From: an uncultured Flavobacterium sp.
GTDB lineage: Bacteria; Bacteroidota; Bacteroidia; Flavobacteriales; Flavobacteriaceae
Reading direction: 5' to 3'
Assembly: GCF_951805225.1 (NCBI RefSeq)
Contig: NZ_OX638201.1
Coordinates: forward strand, 4,650,001-4,714,000
DNA length: 64,000 nucleotides
Of this stretch, positions 1-7,938 are shown piece after piece. Numbering within the stretch: position 1 is the first letter of the stretch; each line of letters starts with the position of its first letter. The position numbers and the translations under genes are program-made. The notes beneath the pieces were generated by a model. It worked only from the letters and a program-made list of their open reading frames with translations, ran no database searches and was not told the DNA's origin.

Positions 1-1505
1 AACTGCTTCGTTTGATTCTTTAAAGATTTTTCTAAACTATTAATGTTATCATTTTGCTGTTGTAATTCCATATCATGAATCTCATCTGTAGTCGAAACAC
101 GATCAGAAAAAACAGAAGACTTTGTACTCTTAAAACCATGAGGTGCATCGTTATCAAAAATCTCAAAATAGTATTCATAAGATACTCCTTCTTGTACAGC
201 AAGATTACTTGGAAAGTTAAAAACAAACTGATCAAATACTCCAGACTTCACCGGAATGGTTCCACGCTTTGCAGTGTTTGGTTTGTTGCGTTCGTAATAA
301 ACAACTTGTAATTTTGACAAACCATAGTCATCTCCTAACCTTCCTAAAACATAATTCTTATCCAACTTCAAACTATCCGGAGCAGGCGAAACTGTAATAG
401 TTGGATGCTGATCTTTGATAACTGACAGCTGATAATCCAGTTTTTCATAGTTTTTGACCTTATTATTTGAAGTAAGGATTTGATATTCTGTATTTTGACT
501 GATATTTTTAGCCAATTTAAACTCATTTTCGGCTTTATTGAACTTCAAAACTGAGTTTTCATCCTTCCAAACAATCTCCTGAGTCGATTGCGTATTCATT
601 TTCCAAGTCACCAAAGTTCCTTCTGGTACAATTGCATTTCCAGTTCCCTGAATAGTTTCTGATTTCTTTTTTAGATAAGATGGAAAATTCAGAACCATTT
701 CAAAGTTCGCAATTGATGGAACTGTGATTACTTTCAATTCGTATTCTTCAGATGAAACTGAATTACCTTCGAAAGAAAACTCCACATTCGAAACTGGTTT
801 TTCAATCTTGAATTCGAACTTTCCAGGTTGAGATGATTCCATAAAATAACTTTCGTTACCAATATGAATCATCACATTTTCCGGAACAACATTTCCAACA
901 GATTCCATTTTGATAACAAAATCCTTGTTCTGTTCTGTTTGCAAATTCTGATTTAGAACTACAAATTTAAAAGGTGCCGGAGGTAAAAATGTAGCATTAA
1001 AATGTACTACTCTATTTAAACTTTGAGAAATTACATTGCTATTTCCAGAAATATAAAATACTGCAAAAAGCAAAATTGGAATGATTGCTAATGGCAAATA
1101 CTTTCTATTGGTTTTAAAATTGATTGCATTTCCAAAAGGAATTGGTTGCAATGAATTTGCTTTTTGCTCTATCGAAGCCAACATCAACTCTGAACTTTCT
1201 ATCGAATTCTCAGACGCTGACAATTGCAAAAAGTTAGTTAGTTTATCACTTACTTCTGTAAAATGATTTCCAATAATAGTTGAAGCTTGATTATAATCGA
1301 TTCCTTTTTGAAGTTTGAACAACTTAAAAATCGGAAATAAAATAAATCGGAACAATAGAAAAACTTCTACTCCTATAAACATCCAAAATAATAATGTTCT
1401 TCCTAATGGTTTTAACCAAAGAAAATATTCAATAAAAAGCGTAAACAGAAAGTACAATAATCCAAAACCAATAAAAAGAAGTGATCCTTTTATTAATTCA
1501 TTCAT
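1..1505 (-). CDS. DUF4175-like large membrane protein, N-terminal part
   Basis: This minus-strand frame stays open from an ATG at 1505 to the left window edge (501 codons seen), so the C-terminus lies outside. The start reads MNELIKGSLLFIGFGLLY. Two hydrophobic segments lie within about residues 8-55 and a third near residue 140 (LPLAIIPILLFAVFYI). A long extracytoplasmic beta-rich region with Ig-like character follows, then a charged, Gln/Asn-rich helical stretch at the edge. This architecture matches the large DUF4175-type proteins of Flavobacteriia; the family name is from memory and the function is unknown. The next gene, gltX, is divergent. Confidence 0.65.
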   Translation of the reverse strand, partial: MNELIKGSLLFIGFGLLYFLFTLFIEYFLWLKPLGRTLLFWMFIGVEVFLLFRFILFPIFKLFKLQKGIDYNQASTIIGNHFTEVSDKLTNFLQLSASENSIESSELMLASIEQKANSLQPIPFGNAINFKTNRKYLPLAIIPILLFAVFYISGNSNVISQSLNRVVHFNATFLPPAPFKFVVLNQNLQTEQNKDFVIKMESVGNVVPENVMIHIGNESYFMESSQPGKFEFKIEKPVSNVEFSFEGNSVSSEEYELKVITVPSIANFEMVLNFPSYLKKKSETIQGTGNAIVPEGTLVTWKMNTQSTQEIVWKDENSVLKFNKAENEFKLAKNISQNTEYQILTSNNKVKNYEKLDYQLSVIKDQHPTITVSPAPDSLKLDKNYVLGRLGDDYGLSKLQVVYYERNKPNTAKRGTIPVKSGVFDQFVFNFPSNLAVQEGVSYEYYFEIFDNDAPHGFKSTKSSVFSDRVSTTDEIHDMELQQQNDNINSLEKSLKNQTKQ

Positions 1506-1617
1506 ATAATATTTCTTTATAAATCCTTCTAACTTTTGGTATATAGCAGATGTTGTTTTCAAAATGAAACTGTTTTATTTATAACCCATAAAAGTACTAA
1601 TTATAAGTATAAGTTTG

Positions 1618-1688
1618 AAAGTCAAAAGTCGAAAGTCAAAAGTTACCATCTTAACATAAAAGCTTTCAGACTTTCGACTTTTGACTTT
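1618..1688. repeat. 20-bp perfect inverted repeat upstream of gltX
   Basis: The arms at 1618-1637 and 1669-1688 are perfect reverse complements, separated by 31 bases. They are built from repeated GTCAAAAGTC / GAAAGTC units. The right arm overlaps the expected -33 region of the gltX promoter, so it could be an operator, a terminator-like structure or a copy of a simple intergenic repeat. Confidence 0.6.
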
Positions 1689-1708
1689 TGACGAATGTTG
1701 TATCTTTG
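1680..1708 (+). promoter_or_regulatory. Bacteroidota-type promoter of gltX
   Basis: The -7 element TATCTTTG at 1701-1708 fits the Bacteroidota sigma consensus TAnnTTTG. A TTTG at 1680-1683, 17 bases upstream, can serve as the -33 element. The spacing is slightly shorter than the usual 19-21. Confidence 0.6.
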
Positions 1709-1725
1709 CATCAAAATTTAAACAA

Positions 1726-3231
1726 ATGTCAAAGCAAGTTCGTGTGCGTTTTGCACCAAGTCCAACAGGACCTTTACATATTGGCGGAGTTCGTACTGCC
1801 CTATTTAATTATTTATTTGCCAAAAAAAATAATGGCGTTTTTTATCTAAGAATTGAAGACACAGATCAGACTCGTTTTGTTCCTGGTGCCGAAGCTTATA
1901 TTATGGAAGCGCTTGAATGGTTAGGAATTTCTCCTGAAGAAACTGTTGGAAAAAACGAAAAATTTGGTCCATACAGACAAAGTGATCGTAAAGAATTATA
2001 CCAAACTTATGCTGATCAACTGATCAATTCTGGTTGGGCATATTATGCTTTTGATACTCCTGAAGCGCTTGATGCTTTAAGAAAAGAACAAGAATCAGAA
2101 GGAAAAACTTTTATTTACAATCACACAATTCGTGAAAAGTTAGATACTTCTCTAGTAGTTTCTACTGAAGAAGTTGCTAAAAGAATTGCTAATGGAGAAC
2201 ATTATGTTATTCGTTTTAAAACTCCGGTTGATGAAACTTTATATTTGAAAGATATAATTCGTGGTGATGTAAAATTCGAAACTAGTTTACTTGATGATAA
2301 AGTATTGTTTAAAAGTGACGGAATGCCAACGTACCATTTAGCAAATATTGTTGATGATCATTTGATGGAAACTTCACACGTAATTCGCGGTGAAGAATGG
2401 TTGCCATCTATGCCACTTCACGTTTTATTATACAGAGCTTTTGGTTGGGATGCTCCGGAATTTGCACATTTACCTTTGATTTTAAAACCAATTGGTAACG
2501 GAAAATTATCTAAAAGAGATGGTGATAAATTAGGATTTCCTGTGTTTCCGTTAGAATGGAAAACTGAAGAAGGGATTTCATCAGGTTACAGAGAGAAAGG
2601 ATTTTTCCCGGAAGCAGTTATAAACTTCCTTGCTTTGTTAGGTTGGAATGATGGAACTGACAAAGAATTATTTACGTTAGAAGAACTTGTAGAATCTTTT
2701 GACTTGAACAGAGTTCATAAATCTGGAGCTAAATTTGATCCGGAGAAAAACAAATGGTTCAATCACCAATATTTAATCAAACAAAATAATGAAGATTTAG
2801 CGAAAAGCTTCTCTCCTATTTTGGTTGAAAAAGGCGTTGAAATTTCTAAATTCGATGTTACAAGAATCGTTTCTTTGATTAAAGAAAGAGCTCATTTTGT
2901 TTCTGAATTTTGGGATTTGACTGATTTCTTTTTCCAGGCTCCAACATCTTATGATGAAAAAGCAAGTAAAAACTGGAAGGAAGAAACTCCAACTTTGATG
3001 CAGGAATTGATTTCGGTTCTTGAAAATATCGAAGATTTTAGTTCAGTAAATATTGAAACTATCGTAAAAGATTGGTTGACTAAAAACGAAATCGGAATGG
3101 GGAAAGTTATGCAACCTTTCCGTCTAAGTTTGGTTGGAGCTTTGAAAGGTCCTCACCTATTTGACATTGTTGAAATCATTGGAAAAGAAGAAACTATTTC
3201 AAGAATTCAGAAAGCAATTGCTACTTTATAA
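1726..3231 (+). CDS. gltX: Glutamyl-tRNA synthetase
   Basis: This enzyme charges tRNA-Glu with glutamate in the cytoplasm. The class I signature is PSPTGPLHIGG at residues 11-21, with the KLSKR loop at 260-264. At 501 aa it has normal GluRS length, with the helical anticodon-binding half at the C-terminus. The ATG at 1726 (MSKQVRVRFAPS) is chosen over an in-frame TTG at 1681: it abuts the conserved N-terminus, and the promoter's -7 box at 1701-1708 lies downstream of that TTG. A bidirectional terminator follows. A separate glnS lies at 7939-10056, so this GltX probably charges only tRNA-Glu. Confidence 0.97.
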   Translation: MSKQVRVRFAPSPTGPLHIGGVRTALFNYLFAKKNNGVFYLRIEDTDQTRFVPGAEAYIMEALEWLGISPEETVGKNEKFGPYRQSDRKELYQTYADQLINSGWAYYAFDTPEALDALRKEQESEGKTFIYNHTIREKLDTSLVVSTEEVAKRIANGEHYVIRFKTPVDETLYLKDIIRGDVKFETSLLDDKVLFKSDGMPTYHLANIVDDHLMETSHVIRGEEWLPSMPLHVLLYRAFGWDAPEFAHLPLILKPIGNGKLSKRDGDKLGFPVFPLEWKTEEGISSGYREKGFFPEAVINFLALLGWNDGTDKELFTLEELVESFDLNRVHKSGAKFDPEKNKWFNHQYLIKQNNEDLAKSFSPILVEKGVEISKFDVTRIVSLIKERAHFVSEFWDLTDFFFQAPTSYDEKASKNWKEETPTLMQELISVLENIEDFSSVNIETIVKDWLTKNEIGMGKVMQPFRLSLVGALKGPHLFDIVEIIGKEETISRIQKAIATL

Positions 3232-3235
3232 AAAC

Positions 3236-3266
3236 AAAAAAGCTCCCAAATTGGGAGCTTTTTTTT
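3236..3266. terminator. Bidirectional terminator between gltX and the convergent gene
   Basis: The hairpin AGCTCCCAA-att-GGGAGCT (3241-3259) is flanked by an A-run on the left and a T-run on the right, so it can act on both strands. The convergent minus-strand gene ends inside its T-run. Confidence 0.85.
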
Positions 3267-4242
3267 ATATGATTTTTAAATCGGCCATGACTTTAAACTC
3301 GCCTTCCGTTAATTGGTTTGACATATTTGCTCCCCAATTCATAGCTCCAGGCATATACAACCACAGGATTTCGTTAGTCTCACAATCAACAATAATTTTA
3401 AAATATACAATTGTAGACATCGATACAAATGGTGCATTCGACTTCACAATTCCGTAAGGAGCTGTATAAACTACAGCAGTATTTTTTGCTTTGTTAACAA
3501 GCGCATCATTTAACTCCGCTTCAGGAACGAACTTTAAATCTCCACCGTAATTTTTTATTGCAGCTTCTTTTGTTCTACCTTTTGCTAACATATTATCTTC
3601 AACTAATAATGTTTTCCCTTTTAATTTAGAAACATTTTCTTTAGCCATTTTTTCAGCATACTTATCAAAATTTAAAACTTTATTATTAGCAATAATCCAA
3701 TCTACATTAGCTTGCAAAATTGTTAAAGCATATTTATAATCAGCTTCAGATAAAGACTTATCATTATTTAAATTTCTAGATGGTAAATAAATCTTTGAAT
3801 CTGTTTTAATAATATTACTTTCAATTCTTGTAAATGCAATTGCAGGAACATTTTGATTTGTTTTTACTCCCCAATAACCTTTATCATTTAGTTGAACTAA
3901 TCTTAAAACTGCATATGATTTATCTTTTGCTTTTTGCAAAGCTTTGATTTCTGTACTTGTTTTAAACTCCATTTTATCGGTGAAAGTCCAATATTTTTGA
4001 GCATAAATTTTAAAGTCTCTATTGAAATCAACTATAAATTTTTTGTAATCAGCTAATTCGTCAGCCTTCTTTGGTTTGTCTAATTTCTTTAAAACATCTT
4101 CATCTTCCTCAATAACTTCAACAAGTAACGGACGAGTTTTCAATTGTTTTAATTCTTCAGGATCTGCATAAAAACTAACATTAATCTGAGCTTTCGAAGC
4201 GAAAGACGTTAACAGTAAAAAGTAAAATAGAATTTTTTTCAT
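3265..4242 (-). CDS. Secreted/periplasmic protein of unknown function
   Basis: A 325-aa protein with a clear signal peptide (MKKILFYFLLLTSFASKAQ) and probable cleavage after the AQ, as is common in flavobacterial exported proteins. The mature part is rich in Lys, Asp and Asn and mixes helices and strands. No known domain is recognised. It is convergent with gltX and shares its terminator. It is likely monocistronic, since the SPFH gene starts divergently 142 bases away. Confidence 0.8.
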   Translation of the reverse strand: MKKILFYFLLLTSFASKAQINVSFYADPEELKQLKTRPLLVEVIEEDEDVLKKLDKPKKADELADYKKFIVDFNRDFKIYAQKYWTFTDKMEFKTSTEIKALQKAKDKSYAVLRLVQLNDKGYWGVKTNQNVPAIAFTRIESNIIKTDSKIYLPSRNLNNDKSLSEADYKYALTILQANVDWIIANNKVLNFDKYAEKMAKENVSKLKGKTLLVEDNMLAKGRTKEAAIKNYGGDLKFVPEAELNDALVNKAKNTAVVYTAPYGIVKSNAPFVSMSTIVYFKIIVDCETNEILWLYMPGAMNWGANMSNQLTEGEFKVMADLKII

Positions 4243-4384
4243 AAATTTTGTTTTGGTTAAATTTTAAACCAAAAATAGAATAAATTTTAACAGAAAAAAT
4301 CTTCTAAAGAAAATATATAGATATCAAACTAATTATATTATTCGTAATTTTAAAAAATTAATAAAAAACTAAATCAATATCATC

Positions 4385-5365
4385 ATGGGTACAGCATTTA
4401 TTATCATTATAGTCTTCGGATTATTTATTTTAATGTCTTCGTTCTTTACTGTCAAGCAACAATCTTCTGTAGTTATAGAACGATTTGGAAAATTTCACAG
4501 CGTGAGAAATTCAGGATTACAACTAAAAATTCCAATAGTTGACAGATTGGCCGGACGTGTAAATCTTAAAATTCAACAGCTTGATGTTATCATCGAAACC
4601 AAAACTAAAGACAACGTTTTTATCAAAATGAAAGTTTCGGTTCAGTTTAAAGTGATTCAGGAAAAAGTATATGATGCTTTTTATAAATTAGAATATCCAC
4701 ACGATCAAATTACTGCTTATGTATTTGATGTTGTTCGTGCCGAAGTTCCTAAACTAAAATTAGATGACGTTTTTGAAAGAAAAGATGATATTGCAATTGC
4801 TGTAAAAAGAGAATTGAATGAAGCAATGACTACTTACGGATATGATATTATCAATACTTTGGTTACCGATATTGATCCGGACATTCAGGTAAAAAATGCA
4901 ATGAACAGAATTAATGCTGCTGACAGAGAAAAAACCGCTGCTGAATTTGAAGCTGAAAGTTCAAGAATCAGAATCGTTGCAAAAGCAAAAGCTGAAGCCG
5001 AAAGTAAACGTTTGCAAGGTCAAGGTATTGCAGATCAACGCCGTGAAATTGCCAGAGGTTTAGTAGAAAGTGTTGAAGTTTTGAATAATGTTGGTATAAA
5101 TTCTCAAGAAGCTTCTGCCCTAATTGTAGTTACTCAACATTATGATACACTTCAAGCAATTGGTGCCGATGCAAATTCTAATTTAATTTTGTTACCAAAT
5201 TCTCCACAAGCCGGTAGTGATATGTTGAATAATATGGTTGCATCTTTTACAGCTTCAAATCAAGTTGGTGAAATGATGAAGAAAAACAATAAAAAAATTG
5301 TGAAACCAAAACCTATTGAACCACAATCTGGTTACGAAGATGACATTCAACCGGAAGTAAAATAA
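4385..5365 (+). CDS. SPFH-domain (stomatin/prohibitin-like) membrane protein
   Basis: A 326-aa protein with an N-terminal membrane segment (about residues 4-22) followed by an SPFH/Band 7 domain (VVIERFGKF, then LQLKIPIVDR). An Ala/Glu-rich coiled coil (AAEFEAESSRIRIVAKAKAE) and a flexible charged tail come after it. Stomatin-type proteins form ring-shaped assemblies on the inner membrane and are linked to protease control and membrane microdomains. No NfeD partner lies next to it. The ATG at 4385 gives the standard stomatin N-terminus. Confidence 0.9.
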   Translation: MGTAFIIIIVFGLFILMSSFFTVKQQSSVVIERFGKFHSVRNSGLQLKIPIVDRLAGRVNLKIQQLDVIIETKTKDNVFIKMKVSVQFKVIQEKVYDAFYKLEYPHDQITAYVFDVVRAEVPKLKLDDVFERKDDIAIAVKRELNEAMTTYGYDIINTLVTDIDPDIQVKNAMNRINAADREKTAAEFEAESSRIRIVAKAKAEAESKRLQGQGIADQRREIARGLVESVEVLNNVGINSQEASALIVVTQHYDTLQAIGADANSNLILLPNSPQAGSDMLNNMVASFTASNQVGEMMKKNNKKIVKPKPIEPQSGYEDDIQPEVK

Positions 5366-5376
5366 TTATAGAAAAC

Positions 5377-5404
5377 AAAAAAGAGGCTCATTTGCCTCTT
5401 TTTT
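5377..5404. terminator. Bidirectional terminator shared by SPFH gene and minus-strand gene
   Basis: The hairpin AGAGGC-tcattt-GCCTCT (5382-5399) has A- and T-runs on either side. The minus-strand neighbour has its stop codon at 5388-5390, inside the loop, so the right arm also encodes that protein's last residues. Confidence 0.8.
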
Positions 5405-5642
5405 TATTAATAAACCAATTGATAATAAACGGTAAAATCGATTGCAAAATTTGTGGATATGATCTGGTGAAATATTCTTTATAAGAAGAAAAAACACCAC
5501 TAAGAATATTTTGAGGTGTAATTGATTCCTTCGTTTTTTGATAACTTAAAACCAATTTCTGATAATTAATCTCTTTTTCTAATTTCAGAATTTCTAAATC
5601 TCTTTCGATTTCTGCGTATGATGAGTATTTTTTAGTTTCCAT
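5388..5642 (-). CDS. Small conserved protein, DUF6327-like
   Basis: An 84-aa protein. A charged, helical N-terminal half (YAEIERDLEILKLEKEINYQ) is followed by a hydrophobic stretch (LQSILPFIINWFI) and a basic tail. It resembles the DUF6327 proteins that flavobacteria encode beside holin-like and YtxH genes; that name is from memory. It starts two bases after the stop of the upstream holin-like gene, so the two are surely co-transcribed. It probably associates with the inner membrane. Confidence 0.75.
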   Translation of the reverse strand: METKKYSSYAEIERDLEILKLEKEINYQKLVLSYQKTKESITPQNILSGVFSSYKEYFTRSYPQILQSILPFIINWFINKKRGK

Positions 5643-5644
5643 AA

Positions 5645-5995
5645 TTAGTCATTAAAAAAGATTTCTGAAAATTTTTCCAAAATTGGACCTTCAACAAACT
5701 TGTCTTTTATGAAGAAAACTAGAATTGTAACAACAAGATAGATCCCTCCTACTGTCAGAAATCCTAAAGTATAACTACCAAATAAACTACTAAAAGCAAA
5801 TCCTGCAGCTACAGATCCAAATAGTAAAACCATACTTAAACCTAACAAAATCAAAACAAACTTAAAAATTAAAGTTGTTGATTTCATCGCAACCTTAAAA
5901 CCCCAAAGCTTATAATAAGCTAAGTGACTTTCCAGGTAAACTTTAGCTTGATCCTGAATGTTTTCAGTATTTTCTTTTAATTCTTCAAAAGCCAT
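5645..5995 (-). CDS. Holin-X/DUF1469-like membrane protein
   Basis: A 116-aa protein with an amphipathic N-terminus (about residues 1-40) and two strong membrane helices (about 42-70 and 75-97), then a short cytoplasmic tail. This fits the 'phage holin family'/DUF1469 proteins, which in most bacteria are chromosomal envelope proteins rather than phage lysis proteins. It is the middle gene of the YtxH / holin-like / DUF6327-like cassette. No phage gene is nearby. Confidence 0.8.
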   Translation of the reverse strand: MAFEELKENTENIQDQAKVYLESHLAYYKLWGFKVAMKSTTLIFKFVLILLGLSMVLLFGSVAAGFAFSSLFGSYTLGFLTVGGIYLVVTILVFFIKDKFVEGPILEKFSEIFFND

Positions 5996-6020
5996 AATTG
6001 TTATTTTAATTTAAAAAAAA

Positions 6021-6116
6021 GAAGCACAAAACTCATGATAAAATAATTGCAATTTGATTATTCTAAAATTAAAATAACCAAAACAATTATCAAAATCACA
6101 TTGAGCTTTGTGCTTC
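6021..6116 (-). terminator. Possible long-loop terminator after the YtxH gene
   Basis: On the minus strand, GAAGCACAAAGCTCA (complement of 6102-6116) can pair with TGAGTTTTGTGCTTC (complement of 6021-6035), allowing one G-T pair. A run of eight T follows. The 66-base loop makes this less certain than the other terminators. If real, it partly separates the YtxH gene from the two genes below it. Confidence 0.45.
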
Positions 6117-6124
6117 CTGGATTA

Positions 6125-6451
6125 TTATTTTTGAAGTTTAGCGTTTTGCGCTTTTAAATCAGCCAGTTTAGATTCCAAAAAACTGATAACCTCTTCTGTT
6201 TTATAACTCATATTAGAAAGTAATTCTCCATAAGTTCCATCTAAATTTTCTTTTGCATGTGTAAATTTTTCACGCAAAACTTCAGAACTTGCAGAAATTG
6301 AATCCTTCAAATTGTGTGTTGCATCATCTAAACCTTCTTTAAGTTTAGCACGAGTTTTAGATCCTTTGTCAGGAGCAAATAAAATTCCGATCGCTGCACC
6401 AGCGGCGGCAGCACCCAAAATTGCTGCTACTGTATTTAAGTTCTTTGACAT
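6125..6451 (-). CDS. YtxH-domain stress-type membrane protein
   Basis: A 108-aa protein starting MSKNLNTVAAILGAAAAGAA: a Gly/Ala-rich membrane segment, then FAPDKGSKTR, the hallmark of YtxH/GvpP-like proteins, and a long amphipathic helix. An ATG 36 bases upstream is in frame, but the start at 6451 puts the conserved hydrophobic segment at the N-terminus. It heads the cassette with the holin-like and DUF6327-like genes. Related genes in Firmicutes belong to the general stress regulon; the role in Bacteroidota is not established. Confidence 0.85.
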   Translation of the reverse strand: MSKNLNTVAAILGAAAAGAAIGILFAPDKGSKTRAKLKEGLDDATHNLKDSISASSEVLREKFTHAKENLDGTYGELLSNMSYKTEEVISFLESKLADLKAQNAKLQK

Positions 6452-6542
6452 AATATTAAAATTTAAATGATTAATAAAGGTACTCATTTTTTAAATTATA
6501 AAATACCAGCTAAATACTATTTACTAAAATTTAACAATAAAT

Positions 6543-7022
6543 TTAATACACGTAAGCTACAGCTTCAAATTTTCCATCTGCTTTTTCAACAATGCTTACA
6601 AACGGATATCCATTCGAAGCCGATTGTGTTTTAATTCTCAAAGCAGTACTTTTTTGATTTGCAATTGGCGGTTCCCCTTTTGTATTTGTCGAAACTCCGG
6701 AAAAGTTAGCAACTTGTTTTAAACCTATTGTCTTTTCCTGAGGCAAAACTGTAACAAATTTATAATCTGATTTTGAATCTACTATTACTTTATCTGATAT
6801 TTTTTGAGTTTTATTTGTTTGTTTGTTTGTTAATTGAGAAACAGCAAATTTGCTAATTTTATGTTCTTCGGCATTTCCGTTAAAAGAATAATAAACCAAA
6901 TCATTTTCCAGTTTTATAAAATTAACATCAAGTTGTTCACCGTTATGTTTTGTAATTTGATGTGTTTGAGAAATTGCAATATTTGCAAATAAAATTGATA
7001 GCGTAAAAATGATACTTTTCAT
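6543..7022 (-). CDS. Exported protein of unknown function
   Basis: A 159-aa protein with a signal peptide (MKSIIFTLSILFANIAISQ). Its mature N-terminus (HQITKHNGEQLDVNFIKLEN) is like the short beta-rich modules that follow 'TG/NG' signatures in Bacteroidota exported proteins. The C-terminal half has no recognised domain. It lies alone between the YtxH cassette and a 916-base gap. Confidence 0.75.
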   Translation of the reverse strand: MKSIIFTLSILFANIAISQTHQITKHNGEQLDVNFIKLENDLVYYSFNGNAEEHKISKFAVSQLTNKQTNKTQKISDKVIVDSKSDYKFVTVLPQEKTIGLKQVANFSGVSTNTKGEPPIANQKSTALRIKTQSASNGYPFVSIVEKADGKFEAVAYVY

Positions 7023-7348
7023 AAGTAAATAAATTTTAAATTTTTAAATTGTTTATAGTCAAACGATGAAAATCAAAATTTGAAACTATTAGAAAATAAA
7101 TAATTCTATGATATTTTACTATTATGAAATCATCTTGAAAAAATACTTTTACGCTGAAATATTATCAAAACCAAATCACAATAAAAATTAGAACATAAAA
7201 TAATTGGCGAGAATTCAGATTTAGAATTAAAAACTAAAATCAAAAACTTATCATTTTTAAAACTTTAGTCTAACTCAATTTTGATTCTCAACTTTTATTT
7301 CAAATTGTCGAAAAAACTTTTCTCATTTGACAGTCTGATAAAAATACT

Positions 7349-7521
7349 AACTTTATAAACAATTGTATGTTAATAACCCGTTAAACTGAGAAAAATAACG
7401 GTAAAAACTAAAATAAAGAGCTAAAATCAACGATTATTCAAAAGATGAGTTAAGAGATGAAAGAAATGAAAAAATAGCTTAAAATCAATTTATGAATGTT
7501 GTTTTTAATCTAAAAAATCTA
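7349..7521. repeat. 173-base direct repeat, copy 1
   Basis: It starts AACTTTATAAACAATT and aligns without gaps to copy 2 at a constant offset of 336 bases. By eye, the last 81 bases are roughly 80% identical and the first half is less so. Conserved blocks are AAAGATGAGTTAAGAGATG and TAGCTTAAAAT-AATTTATGAA. Confidence 0.75.
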
Positions 7522-7684
7522 TTATTTTTAAATTAATAATAGTTTTTATATATAATTTACAAAATCTTTTAAATTATAATAATCAATAATTTAAATTTAT
7601 ATAAAGTAAAATTTGCTATTCTTTCCAAAAATTTCAGTTTTCAATCTAAATATACTTGAATTTATAAAAATAGCTTCTATTCTT

Positions 7685-7857
7685 AACTTTATAAACAATT
7701 CGTTGTTAATAAACCTGAAAGTGAAGCAAAATAAGGTCTAAAATTAAAATAAAGCTTAATTTTTAACGATTTTTAGAAAGATGAGTTAAGAGATGGAAGA
7801 AGTAAATTTTTAGCTTAAAATTAATTTATGAAGGTCACTTTTGATCTAAAAATTCTA
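7685..7857. repeat. 173-base direct repeat, copy 2
   Basis: This is the partner of the segment at 7349-7521. It has the same length and the same blocks in the same order and spacing. It lies immediately before the glnS terminator. Confidence 0.75.
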
Positions 7858-7894
7858 TAAAATTTACATTTTTAATAGAAAATATAAATAATAA

Positions 7895-7920
7895 AAAAAG
7901 CGCTTATAAAAAGCGCTTTT
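7895..7920 (-). terminator. Terminator of glnS
   Basis: On the minus strand, AAAAGCGCTT and AAGCGCTTTT form a stem with a 5-base loop, followed by a T-run. It lies 18 bases after the glnS stop. Confidence 0.85.
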
Positions 7921-7938
7921 CAATAGATTCTAATGATA

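Larger units (their letters stand above)
7023..7938. other. 916-base gene-free region with a duplicated segment
   Basis: No plausible gene was found in any frame; the sequence is very AT-rich with many stops. It contains two diverged direct copies of a 173-base segment (7349-7521 and 7685-7857) and, at its right end, the glnS terminator. No promoter or known RNA motif could be assigned with confidence. Confidence 0.6.

Noticed and set aside
1081..1509. Two short plus-strand frames (61 and 64 codons)
   Set aside because: They are shadows of the long minus-strand DUF4175-like gene, which stays open through the whole region.
3161..3457. Plus-strand frame spanning the end of gltX and the convergent gene
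   Set aside because: It overlaps both real genes and crosses their shared terminator.
5645..5995. Holin annotation as sign of a prophage
   Set aside because: No phage structural, lysis or integrase genes surround it, and the YtxH / holin-like cassette is a normal chromosomal feature in this group.
7023..7938. Possible short genes in the 916-base gap
   Set aside because: All frames are broken by frequent stops, and no frame has a credible start with coding-like composition.
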